A stretch of DNA of 5,555 nt from Thiomonas sp. (GCA_028706735.1 JAQTVS010000209.1:1-5555), one strand, 5' to 3'; positions 1-5,555 are shown, counted from the stretch's first letter. Translations and numbers: made by a program. The notes: generated by a model from the letters alone, not told the origin.

Positions 1-727
1 CCCCTACCTCTGCCGCCCGTTCGAGCACGGCGCCGACATCGTGGTGCACTCGCTGACCAAATACCTCGGCGGCCACGGCAACAGCGTGGGCGGGGCCATC
101 GTCGATTCCGGCAAGTTCGACTGGGCCGCACATGCCGACCGTTTCAAACTGCTGGTCGAGCCCGACGTGAGCTATCACGGGGTGAGCTACACAGCGCAGT
201 TCGGCGCCGCCGCGTTCATCGCCCGCGCCCGCGTGGTGCCGCTGCGCAATATGGGTGCGGCGCTGTCGCCACTCAACGCCTTCCTCATTCTGCAGGGCAT
301 CGAAACCCTGCCGCTGCGCATGGACCGCATCTGCGCCAACACCCTGCACATCGCCACGCATCTGCAAAAACATCCGCGCGTCGCCTGGGTGCGCTACGCC
401 GGGCTGGTGGATCACCCCGATCACGACGTGGCGCAACGCCTGATGCAGGGCCGCGCTTCGGGCATTCTGAGCTTTGGGGTCAAGGGCGGCCGCGAGGCCG
501 GCACGCGCTTCCAGGACGCGCTCAAGCTGTTCACCCGGCTGGTCAACATTGGCGACTGCAAATCGCTTGCCTGCCATCCGGCCACCACCACGCACCGTCA
601 GCTCAACGCCCAGGAGCTGGCAGCGGCGGGCGTGAGCGAGGACATGGTGCGGCTGTCCATCGGCATCGAGAATCAGCACGACCTGGTCGCCGACCTGGAT
701 CAGGCGCTGCAAGCCAGCGCGCAATAA
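1..727 (+). CDS. metY: O-acetylhomoserine sulfhydrylase, C-terminal part (5' end cut by window)
   Basis: PLP-dependent cytoplasmic enzyme of the Cys/Met metabolism family. It is expected to make homocysteine from O-acetyl-L-homoserine and sulfide (direct sulfhydrylation in methionine synthesis). The frame is open from base 2 and gives 241 residues before TAA at 725-727. Full-length members have roughly 430 residues, so a bit under half is missing upstream. The PLP-binding lysine lies in the motif SLTKYLGGHG (Lys codon 59-61), preceded by EHGADIVVH, which is typical of MetY rather than MetB/MetC. Near the end are GDCKSLACHPATTTHRQL and MVRLSIGIE, which carry the conserved carboxylate-binding region with its arginine. 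A Cys sits in GDxKSL where I recall Ala being usual. O-succinylhomoserine sulfhydrylase (MetZ) is the main alternative, but these motifs fit MetY better. Confidence 0.93.
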   Translation, partial: PYLCRPFEHGADIVVHSLTKYLGGHGNSVGGAIVDSGKFDWAAHADRFKLLVEPDVSYHGVSYTAQFGAAAFIARARVVPLRNMGAALSPLNAFLILQGIETLPLRMDRICANTLHIATHLQKHPRVAWVRYAGLVDHPDHDVAQRLMQGRASGILSFGVKGGREAGTRFQDALKLFTRLVNIGDCKSLACHPATTTHRQLNAQELAAAGVSEDMVRLSIGIENQHDLVADLDQALQASAQ

Positions 728-737
728 CGCAAAACAG

Positions 738-777
738 AGCGCCATCTCCCGGGGCGCCAGGCTTTTTGTCTGGCGCT
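738..777 (+). terminator. Overlapping GC-rich inverted repeats after metY, possible weak terminator
   Basis: Two alternative 7-bp stems share the same right arm. One pairs GCGCCAG (754-760) with CTGGCGC (770-776) around a loop containing TTTTT. The other pairs AGCGCCA (738-744) with TGGCGCT (771-777). A shorter stem, GCGCC (739-743) with GGCGC (753-757), would place the T-run at 763-767 a few bases downstream. It could be a weak terminator or 3' protective structure for metY. It is not a canonical intrinsic terminator, because in the strongest fold the T-run is in the loop rather than behind the stem. Confidence 0.35.
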
Positions 778-824
778 GTCGTCAAATCCCCTGGGAGGTG
801 CGTTGAATAGCAACAAATCTATTT

Positions 825-832
825 CGGGAGAG
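825..832 (+). promoter_or_regulatory. Ribosome binding site fixing the start at 837
   Basis: CGGGAGAG sits 4 bases before ATG at 837-839 (7 bases counted from the GGGAG core), a usable Shine-Dalgarno position. A better-looking GGGAGG at 793-798 precedes a TTG at 803, but that TTG opens a different frame with a low-complexity Arg/Gly/Ala product. I therefore take 837 as the real start. Confidence 0.6.
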
Positions 833-836
833 TGTC

Positions 837-1616
837 ATGTCATCAATTCCTCCGCAAGGCCCGGCCACCAGCGGCAAAGGCGTCTGGATCGCGGTGTTTG
901 TCATGGGCGCGGTCATCGTGGCCCTGTTGGCTGCCGTGCTCTACAAAATGAGCCAGTCCCCGGCGAACCCGGCGGCGCCCGACATGGCAGCGGCGTCCGC
1001 CGCTGCCATGCCAGCGCAACTCGCGTCCGCGGCGCAAAAGGCCAGCACGCCTGCCGCAGCAACTACGGTGACGGCTGCCGCGCCTGCTGTGGTCGCAACG
1101 CCGCAGCCGGCCGCACAGGTCGTCCAGTCGCAGGCAGCGCCGGCGCCAGTGCGGCAGCCCGTTGCAGTCCGCCCGGCCCCCGCGCCGCAGCCCACGCCGG
1201 TCGCGCAGAACAACAATATGGCGCCACAACAGTTCTCGCCACAACCCAACCCGGTGCAGGCCGCGCCGCAGCAGCCGGTGTGCAACACCTGCGGCACCGT
1301 GATCGCGGTCACCCCGCAGCAGGTGCAGTCTCAGCAGAACAACCCGGTGGGCATCATCGCCGGGGGTATTGTGGGCGGCTTGCTGGGCAACCAGGTCGGC
1401 GGCGGTGATGGCCGCAAGCTGGCGACCGTGGCCGGGGCGATTGGCGGCGGGCTGGCCGGCAATGAAATCGCCAAGCGGGTGGACGTTCAAACCGTCTACG
1501 ACGTGCAGGTGCGGATGGAAAACGGCCAGGTGCGCAATCTGCAGCTCAAGGTGGCGCCGCCTGTCGGCCAGCGCGTGCAGATCGGCGCGGATGGCGGCCT
1601 CAACCCGATTCAATGA
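837..1616 (+). CDS. Membrane-anchored glycine-zipper (2TM) envelope protein
   Basis: This 259-residue envelope protein has no defined biochemical role. Residues 1-15 are short and polar. Residues 16-36 form one hydrophobic helix (WIAVFVMGAVIVALLAAVLY) that should act as an uncleaved anchor. Residues 40-148 are an Ala/Pro/Gln-rich linker likely to be extended in the periplasm. C149-x-x-C152-G-T-V follows. Residues 171-208 are a glycine zipper of the Rick_17kDa_Anti/SlyB type, with GGIVGGLLGNQVGGG followed by a second half AGAIGGGLAGNEIAKR. Residues 218-257 form a small C-terminal domain (YDVQVRMENGQVRN...). The zipper and C-terminal part match the betaproteobacterial 'glycine zipper 2TM domain' family. 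Many relatives are lipoproteins, but I see no lipobox here. The gene stands alone between metY and a hairpin. The same-length open frame on the opposite strand is a GC-rich shadow. Confidence 0.88.
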   Translation: MSSIPPQGPATSGKGVWIAVFVMGAVIVALLAAVLYKMSQSPANPAAPDMAAASAAAMPAQLASAAQKASTPAAATTVTAAAPAVVATPQPAAQVVQSQAAPAPVRQPVAVRPAPAPQPTPVAQNNNMAPQQFSPQPNPVQAAPQQPVCNTCGTVIAVTPQQVQSQQNNPVGIIAGGIVGGLLGNQVGGGDGRKLATVAGAIGGGLAGNEIAKRVDVQTVYDVQVRMENGQVRNLQLKVAPPVGQRVQIGADGGLNPIQ

Positions 1617-1633
1617 GTGCACAAAATTTCACA

Positions 1634-1667
1634 GTGGCGACACCGCCTGTTTACGGGGTGTCGCCAC
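1634..1667 (+). terminator. Perfect 11-bp hairpin after the glycine-zipper gene
   Basis: GTGGCGACACC (1634-1644) pairs exactly with GGTGTCGCCAC (1657-1667) around a 12-base loop, beginning 17 bases after the stop codon. No T-run follows (the next bases are AGTCCGCC), so it is not a classic intrinsic terminator. It may mark an mRNA 3' end, protect against exonucleases, or act on either strand, since the stem is symmetric and comM is transcribed towards it. Confidence 0.55.
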
Positions 1668-1682
1668 AGTCCGCCGAGAAGG

Positions 1683-1711
1683 TTGACGGGAAAGATGTCG
1701 CGTTACAAAAT
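1683..1711 (+). promoter_or_regulatory. Possible sigma70 promoter driving the intergenic RNA
   Basis: TTGACG (1683-1688) matches five of six bases of the -35 consensus. With a 17-base spacer, CAAAAT (1706-1711) matches four of six bases of the -10 consensus; the overlapping TACAAA (1704-1709) is an alternative with a 15-base spacer. It lies between the hairpin closing the previous gene and the structured stretch ending in a strong terminator. Transcription would start near 1718. The -10 is only moderate. Confidence 0.4.
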
Positions 1712-1717
1712 CAACTG

Positions 1718-1874
1718 AACTTTCTGGATTTTCCCTGAACAGAACTGGTGCTGCTGTGATTTGAGTGCATGCTCGATCCTGTGGCCCTCCAAGTTGCCCG
1801 GTAGTCTGCTCTACAGACTCTCCCCCCGATCCGGGCATTTCCAGCCAGGTGCGCAAAGCACCTGGCTTTTTTTT
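1718..1874 (+). ncRNA. Candidate small regulatory RNA, unassigned family
   Basis: About 157 nt between a possible promoter and a strong plus-strand terminator, with no plus-strand protein gene nearby that needs this terminator. It holds a two-part stem-loop: TGCCCGG (1795-1801) pairs with CCGGGCA (1831-1837), and inside it AGTCTG (1803-1808) pairs with CAGACT (1814-1819). Two pyrimidine-rich stretches remain unpaired: CCCTCC (1785-1790) before the stem and CTCCCCCC (1820-1827) in the asymmetric internal loop. Both could pair with Shine-Dalgarno sequences. CTGAAC occurs at 1715-1720 and again at 1735-1740. I find no tmRNA, RNase P or SRP RNA signature, and the ends do not pair as in 6S RNA. 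The only reading frames are 7 and 11 codons without good ribosome sites. It could instead be a structured 3' UTR of the upstream gene. Confidence 0.42.
1844..1874 (+). terminator. Strong rho-independent terminator (plus strand)
   Basis: GCCAGGTGC (1844-1852) pairs perfectly with GCACCTGGC (1858-1866) around the 5-base loop GCAAA, followed at once by eight T (1867-1874). The T-run makes it directional for rightward transcripts. It ends 11 bases before the comM stop codon on the other strand, so it would also keep rightward transcription from running antisense into comM. Read leftward, no T-run follows the stem, so it is not an obvious comM terminator. Confidence 0.9.
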
Positions 1875-1885
1875 GCCTGTTTTGC

Positions 1886-3430
1886 TTAACTTTGCGCCGC
1901 CAGCGCGCGGCGCAACTGCATGGCTTCGGCCAGATGCGGCAGGGCGATGGCCTGCGTTCCAGCCAGATCGGCAATGGTGCGCGCCAGCCGCAGCACCCGA
2001 TGCGCGGCGCGGGACGACCAGCCCAGCCGGGAGATGGCCTGCGTCAGGAACGCGCTGCCCGCGGCATCCAGCGCGCAATGGGCATCGAGCGCCGCGCCCT
2101 GGAGTTGCGCGTTGAGCGCGCCCTGCCGCCCCAGTTGGACCAACGCCGCTGCAGCAACGCGGGTGGCGATCTGCGCGCTGGTCTCCCCCTGCGGCAGTTG
2201 CAGCAGAGTGTCCGGCGCAATCGCCCCGACTTCGACCTGGATGTCGATGCGGTCGAGCAAGGGGCCGGAGATGCGCCCCTGATAGCGCGCCACCTGATCG
2301 GGCGTGCAGCGGCAAGCGCGCGTGGGATGGCCCAGGTAGCCGCAAGGACAGGGATTCATCGCCGCGATGAGCTGGAACTGCGCAGGAAATTCTGCCTGCC
2401 GCGCCGCGCGGGAAATATGAATCCGGCCGGTTTCCAGCGGCTCGCGCAGGCTGTCCAGCACGGCGCGTTCGAACTCCGGGAGTTCGTCAAGGAACAGCAC
2501 GTTCTGCGTGGCCAGACTGATTTCGCCGGGCCGGATGGTTCCTGCGCCCCCGCCCACCAGCGCCACCGCGGACGCGGTGTGGTGCGGACTACGCACGAAG
2601 CGCCGCCCCCAATGCGACGGATCGAACCGGCCGACGAGGCTGAGCACTGTCGCACTCTCCAGCGCCTGCGCGCGGGTCAGCGGCGGCAGCAGGCTGACAA
2701 AGCGTTGCGCGAGCATGGACTTGCCGCTGCCCGGCGGCCCGACCATCAGGACGTGATGCCCGCCGGCCGCCGCGATTTCGAGCGCACGCTTGGCTGCGCT
2801 GTGGCCGCGCACTTCGGCCATGTCTGGCCCGGTGGCGTGCGCCGGCCCGGTGGCGGCAGCGCTCACCCGCTGCGCCGCGCCGTCTTGCTCCAGCAGATAG
2901 GCCACGACCTGCTGCAGATCGCTTGCGCCCAGCACGACGGCCGCCTGCGCCAGCGCCGCTTCTTCTGCACTGGCCAGGGGCAGCACCAGACGAGGCTCGG
3001 CCTGCGGGGGGTCGGTCTGCACCGCTGGCGATGGCGGCGCCAGCGCGCACGCCATCGCCAGCGCGCCGCGCGTGGGGCGCAGTTCACCCGTCAGCGACAA
3101 CTCTCCAGCAAAGGTGTGCCCTTGCAGGCGTTGCAGCGGAATCAGCCCCTGCGCGGCCAGCAGGCCAATGGCGATGGGCAGGTCGAAGCGGCCGGACTCC
3201 TTGGGCAGATCGGCCGGCGCCAGGTTGACCACGATGCGCTTGTTCGACGGAAAGCCCAGCCCGCTGTTGATGAGCGCGCTGCGCACGCGGTCGCGCGCCT
3301 CGCGCACCTCGGCCTCAGGCAGCCCGACGATGGTGAAGCCGGGCAGGCCGGGCGAGAGATGCACCTCCACCGTGACCGGCGGCGCCTCCATGCCCAGCAG
3401 CGCCCGGCTGGCGACTTGCGCCAGCGACAT
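1886..3430 (-). CDS. comM: ComM / YifB-family Mg-chelatase-like AAA+ ATPase
   Basis: This 514-residue protein is close to the usual ComM length of about 500-510. ComM is a hexameric AAA+ helicase that promotes branch migration during integration of single-stranded DNA in natural transformation. Residues 1 to about 185 form the ChlI-type N-terminal domain (GLPEAEVREARDRVRSAL, then RIVVNLAPADLPKESGRFDLP). The AAA+ core follows: Walker A GPPGSGKS at 231-238, Walker B VLFLDELPEF at 311-320, and the C-P-C-G ... C-x-C cluster at Cys361, 363, 373 and 375 that marks this family. DRID at 393-396 holds a likely arginine finger. Residues from about 410 form the Mg_chelatase_C domain, ending RLARTIADL...HLAEAMQLRRAL. 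Residues 131-146 and 188-203 are variable Pro/Ala-rich loops. The start lies 9 bases after the ubiK stop and has no clear ribosome site of its own, suggesting translational coupling. Natural competence in this host is not shown by this gene alone. Confidence 0.95.
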   Translation of the reverse strand: MSLAQVASRALLGMEAPPVTVEVHLSPGLPGFTIVGLPEAEVREARDRVRSALINSGLGFPSNKRIVVNLAPADLPKESGRFDLPIAIGLLAAQGLIPLQRLQGHTFAGELSLTGELRPTRGALAMACALAPPSPAVQTDPPQAEPRLVLPLASAEEAALAQAAVVLGASDLQQVVAYLLEQDGAAQRVSAAATGPAHATGPDMAEVRGHSAAKRALEIAAAGGHHVLMVGPPGSGKSMLAQRFVSLLPPLTRAQALESATVLSLVGRFDPSHWGRRFVRSPHHTASAVALVGGGAGTIRPGEISLATQNVLFLDELPEFERAVLDSLREPLETGRIHISRAARQAEFPAQFQLIAAMNPCPCGYLGHPTRACRCTPDQVARYQGRISGPLLDRIDIQVEVGAIAPDTLLQLPQGETSAQIATRVAAAALVQLGRQGALNAQLQGAALDAHCALDAAGSAFLTQAISRLGWSSRAAHRVLRLARTIADLAGTQAIALPHLAEAMQLRRALAAQS

Positions 3431-3439
3431 GGGCGCCGA

Positions 3440-3727
3440 TCAGCGCCAGGCGTCTTCGGGCGATGCGGGCGCGCTCTGCGACCCGTTGTCCAGCCTGGCC
3501 TGCAGATCGCGCACCTGGGCTTCGAGGGTATCGATCTGCTGGCGCGCGGCCAGCAGCATGCGCTGGGTGGCGTCGAACTCGTCGCGTGTCACCAAGTCGA
3601 GCCGCCCCGCGGCGGAATGCGCCAGGGCGCGCAGATTGCGCTGCGCATCGTGCAGCGGCGACTGCTCGATCAGGCGACCGATCTGGTCGAAAAAAGCGGT
3701 ATTGCGTTGGCGAAAGCTGTCGTTCAT
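3440..3727 (-). CDS. ubiK: UbiK-type accessory factor for ubiquinone biosynthesis (BMFP family)
   Basis: This 95-residue cytoplasmic or membrane-associated protein belongs to the YqiC/BMFP family. In E. coli UbiK binds UbiJ and supports aerobic ubiquinone synthesis; homologues form coiled-coil trimers with membrane-fusogenic activity. The N-terminal amphipathic part has FFDQIGRLIEQSP, followed by LRALA and then LVTRDEFDATQRML, a family hallmark. Residues 51-80 are a heptad-like coiled coil (LLAARQQIDTLEAQVRDLQARL), and the tail is Ser/Pro/Ala-rich. I chose ATG at 3727 because AGGAG (complement of 3735-3739) sits 7 bases upstream and the protein then begins MNDSFRQRN, as expected; the same frame runs further upstream only as non-homologous sequence. 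It is first in a leftward unit with comM and divergent from the porin operon. No convincing sigma70 promoter was found upstream of it. Confidence 0.9.
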   Translation of the reverse strand: MNDSFRQRNTAFFDQIGRLIEQSPLHDAQRNLRALAHSAAGRLDLVTRDEFDATQRMLLAARQQIDTLEAQVRDLQARLDNGSQSAPASPEDAWR

Positions 3728-3838
3728 GGCGAAACTCCTGAAATGACTCTTGGTGCGCATTGTGACCGATTTCCCCCGTCCGGCACGCGGCAAGCCATTG
3801 CGTTCTTGCGTCTCGCCAAGGATCGACCCGCCAAGATT

Positions 3839-3855
3839 CGCACCACTGGGGTGCA
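3839..3855 (+). promoter_or_regulatory. NtrC binding site 1
   Basis: CGCACCACTGGGGTGCA fits the NtrC dyad TGCACC-N5-GGTGCA with one mismatch, the first base. It is centred at 3847, about 125 bases before the start point predicted from the sigma54 promoter, which is a normal enhancer distance. Confidence 0.8.
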
Positions 3856-3867
3856 TATTCACCAGAA

Positions 3868-3884
3868 CGCACATTATTGGTGCG
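3868..3884 (+). promoter_or_regulatory. NtrC binding site 2
   Basis: CGCACATTATTGGTGCG keeps the NtrC core GCAC-N7-GTGC. With its flanks it is a perfect dyad, ACGCAC (3867-3872) with GTGCGT (3880-3885). It is centred at 3876, 29 bases from site 1, close to three helical turns. The pair could therefore bind NtrC dimers on roughly the same face, as in the glnA enhancer of enteric bacteria. Confidence 0.75.
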
Positions 3885-3945
3885 TCAATTCCCTTCTCAC
3901 AGAACGTAAAGCAAGTGACAACGATGTGACATCCCCGCACAAGCC

Positions 3946-3961
3946 TGGCACGAAAGCTGCT
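3946..3961 (+). promoter_or_regulatory. Sigma54 (RpoN) promoter of the porin-glnK operon
   Basis: TGGCACGAAAGCTGCT matches TGGCACG-N4-TTGCW at every defined base except one (C for the first T of the -12 element). The invariant GG (3947-3948) and GC (3959-3960) are exactly 10 bases apart. The start point should be near 3972, giving a leader of about 50 bases to the porin ATG. It lies downstream of two NtrC sites in the right order and spacing. Confidence 0.88.
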
Positions 3962-4009
3962 GATGCTCTCCGGCATTTCATGGTGGGCGTCTTGCCCGGC
4001 AGCACTCAC

Positions 4010-4014
4010 AGGAG
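4010..4014 (+). promoter_or_regulatory. Ribosome binding site fixing the porin start
   Basis: AGGAG lies 8 bases before ATG 4023. An upstream in-frame ATG at 3963 would add 20 residues, but it is essentially at the predicted sigma54 start point, has no ribosome site, and would displace the obvious signal peptide. Confidence 0.8.
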
Positions 4015-4022
4015 AAACTTGG

Positions 4023-5153
4023 ATGAACAAAATCGCAATCGCCGCGGCCGTCGCCGCAGTTCTGGCCAGCTACGCGGGCGCAGCATCCGCACAAACCGCC
4101 CCCGCCCCCGCAGCGCCTGCCGCTCCCAGCTTGGGCGCGGTGCTGGCGGCCACGCCGGGGCTGAGCATCACGGGCTATGTGGCTTCGAGTTATGACTACT
4201 TCGACACCTCGTCGACCTTTTTGCGCGCTTACGATCAAAAAACCAACGGCTTCTCGCTGAACCAAGCGGCAGCAAGTGTCGCCTACCTGCCAAGCGAGGG
4301 CTTTGGAGCGCAAGTAGTAGCCATTACAGGCAACGATGCCAAGATATTGAATGCGGGCAACTTGACAGGGAGCCCCTTCTACCTGAGCAACGCTTTTGTG
4401 CAGTACGCCACCGGCCCGTTGACCGTGATGGCCGGCAAGTTCAGCTCACTGGCCGGAGCCGAAGTCACAAATCCTGCGGGCAACAACACAGTGTCGCGCA
4501 GCTTGCTGTTTTGGGATATGGAGCCCGGTTCGCTGACCGGCTTGCGTGCCAACTACACCGTGGCGCCGGCCTTGACTTTGATTGCCGGGGTCAACAACGG
4601 CTGGGGCTACACCGGAGCACAACCCAACGGGCTCGGCAAAACCATTGAACTCGGCGCGACAGGCAGCCTGAACCCTATGTTCTCCTACACAGCAGACTAC
4701 TACCGTGGGCAATCGCCATGGTTCGGCACTCCGGCCAACAATGGCGTGCTGCAGTTATTCGACTTCGTCGGCACTGTCAACGCGACCAGCGCTCTGAGCT
4801 TCCAGGCTAACGTGGATCTGCTGTCTAAGGACAACTCCACGTTGAAAAACGGGACGACGGGAACAGCCAAAGCGAATGGCCTGGCGCTCTATGCCAACTA
4901 CGCAGTGACTGATCAGGTCACCTTGGCAGCACGCGGTGAGTACATCGACGATAAAGACGGGCTTGTTGCTGGCGCATTCGATAACAAGCTCAAGGAGTTG
5001 ACCCTGGCGGTGAATTACGCGCCGATGAAGAACGTCAAGCTCGCCGCCGAAATCCGTCAGGACAAATCGGATGCCGCGATCTACACCAAAAAAGACGGCA
5101 CCTCCACCACCAAGCAAAGCTCGCTTGAGTTGATGGCCGTTTACTCGTTCTGA
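4023..5153 (+). CDS. Outer-membrane beta-barrel porin, OmpL/BBP2-like, nitrogen-regulated
   Basis: This 376-residue precursor is predicted to form an outer-membrane channel. Residues 1-23 are a Sec signal peptide (MNKIAIAAAVAAVLASYAG) with a likely signal peptidase I site after A21-S22-A23. A short Ala/Pro linker (about 25-36) leads to the barrel, beginning LSITGYVASSYDYF. Alternating hydrophobic strands run to the end, which is ...AVYSF with the terminal Phe expected for BAM recognition. Motifs recalling the BBP2 (OmpL-like putative porin) family are GFSLNQAAASVAY, NAFVQYATGPLTVMAGKFSSLAGAE, VSRSLLFW and TGLRANYTV...AGVNNGWGY. The family assignment is by motif memory and the substrate is unknown. 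It heads an NtrC/sigma54 operon, 36 bases before glnK, so a role in uptake of ammonium or small nitrogen compounds is inferred. Parts of the gene are visibly lower in G+C than its neighbours (about half G+C in 4321-4380). The TorF-type porin family was considered, but the motifs and length fit less well. Confidence 0.87.
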   Translation: MNKIAIAAAVAAVLASYAGAASAQTAPAPAAPAAPSLGAVLAATPGLSITGYVASSYDYFDTSSTFLRAYDQKTNGFSLNQAAASVAYLPSEGFGAQVVAITGNDAKILNAGNLTGSPFYLSNAFVQYATGPLTVMAGKFSSLAGAEVTNPAGNNTVSRSLLFWDMEPGSLTGLRANYTVAPALTLIAGVNNGWGYTGAQPNGLGKTIELGATGSLNPMFSYTADYYRGQSPWFGTPANNGVLQLFDFVGTVNATSALSFQANVDLLSKDNSTLKNGTTGTAKANGLALYANYAVTDQVTLAARGEYIDDKDGLVAGAFDNKLKELTLAVNYAPMKNVKLAAEIRQDKSDAAIYTKKDGTSTTKQSSLELMAVYSF

Positions 5154-5528
<375 letters not shown>

Positions 5529-5550
5529 CCCCATCCACGAGGAATCCGAC

Positions 5551-5555
5551 ATGAA
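5551..5555 (+). CDS. amtB: Start of next gene, probably ammonium transporter (cut by window end)
   Basis: Only ATG and two further bases are visible. GAGGA (5539-5543) lies 7 bases upstream, and the gap after the glnK stop is 22 bases with no terminator. The identity rests only on the very widely conserved glnK-amtB gene pair; nothing in the five bases themselves shows it. Confidence 0.5.

Noticed and set aside
803..1408. TTG start after GGGAGG, giving a 201-codon frame overlapping the glycine-zipper gene
   Set aside because: The ribosome-site match is good, but the product is low-complexity Arg/Gly/Ala from an alternative frame.
843..1622. A minus-strand open frame of 259 codons, the same length as the glycine-zipper protein it opposes
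   Set aside because: The equal length is coincidental. The product is His/Arg/Gly-rich without any domain, and the plus-strand protein has clear family features.
1695..1804. Two tiny open frames, 7 codons at 1695 and 11 codons at 1769, inside the candidate sRNA
   Set aside because: Neither has a convincing ribosome site, and the second runs into the stem-loop; they look like chance.
1718..1874. Identity of the intergenic RNA as 6S, tmRNA, RNase P or SRP RNA
   Set aside because: The ends do not pair as in 6S RNA, no SRP GGAAGGAAGC-type motif is seen, and the length and sequence do not fit tmRNA or RNase P RNA.
3741..3760. Possible third NtrC site around GGTGCG at 3752-3757
   Set aside because: The left half-site (AAATGA) does not match, so there is no dyad.
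3884..3900. Possible IHF site between the NtrC sites and the sigma54 promoter
   Set aside because: TCAA is present, but the flanking bases and the TTR element are out of position, so it is no better than chance.
3963..4022. Upstream ATG at 3963 as the porin start
   Set aside because: It has no ribosome site, lies at the predicted transcription start, and would place 20 unlikely residues before a clean signal peptide.
1892..4195. A 767-codon plus-strand open frame running antisense through comM and ubiK and into the porin
   Set aside because: The product is Arg/Gln/Ala-rich with no recognisable domain. It is the mirror of two well-supported minus-strand genes in G+C-rich DNA, which leaves stop codons rare on the opposite strand.

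Overview
This is a G+C-rich bacterial window that most resembles a betaproteobacterium of the order Burkholderiales. That is an inference from gene order and protein style: ubiK-comM lies next to a glnK-amtB locus, there is a glycine-zipper protein with a C-x-x-C-G-T-V motif, and GlnK is of the betaproteobacterial type. A Thiomonas- or Comamonadaceae-like host would fit, but the genus cannot be fixed from sequence reading alone. All genes look chromosomal and intact apart from those cut by the window edges. I see no insertion sequence, CRISPR array, tRNA or rRNA.

Layout. (1) Bases 1-727 (+) hold the C-terminal half of a PLP-dependent O-acetylhomoserine sulfhydrylase (metY), followed by a GC-rich inverted-repeat region. 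(2) Bases 837-1616 (+) encode a single-pass membrane-anchored glycine-zipper protein, with a perfect 11-bp hairpin just after its stop codon. (3) Bases 1617-1885 have no protein gene but hold a possible sigma70 promoter, a C-rich structured stretch and a textbook plus-strand intrinsic terminator. Together these look like a small RNA gene of about 155 nt. (4) Bases 3727 down to 1886 (-) are a two-gene unit, ubiK then comM, with a 9-nt gap. (5) Bases 3728-4022 form a divergent regulatory region with two NtrC-type dyads and a near-consensus sigma54 promoter facing right. (6) Bases 4023-5555 (+) carry an outer-membrane beta-barrel porin of the OmpL/BBP2 type, the P-II signalling protein glnK, and the first codon of the next gene, expected to be amtB.

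How the genes work together. The right-hand operon reads as a nitrogen-scavenging module. Under nitrogen limitation, phosphorylated NtrC on the two upstream sites would activate sigma54 RNA polymerase. The products would be an outer-membrane channel, the ammonium-transport regulator GlnK and (inferred) the AmtB channel. The porin heading this operon is the most interesting protein context here, and the candidate small RNA is the most interesting undescribed element. The left-hand genes are housekeeping: methionine/sulfur assimilation, envelope, ubiquinone biosynthesis (UbiK) and DNA branch migration in natural transformation (ComM).
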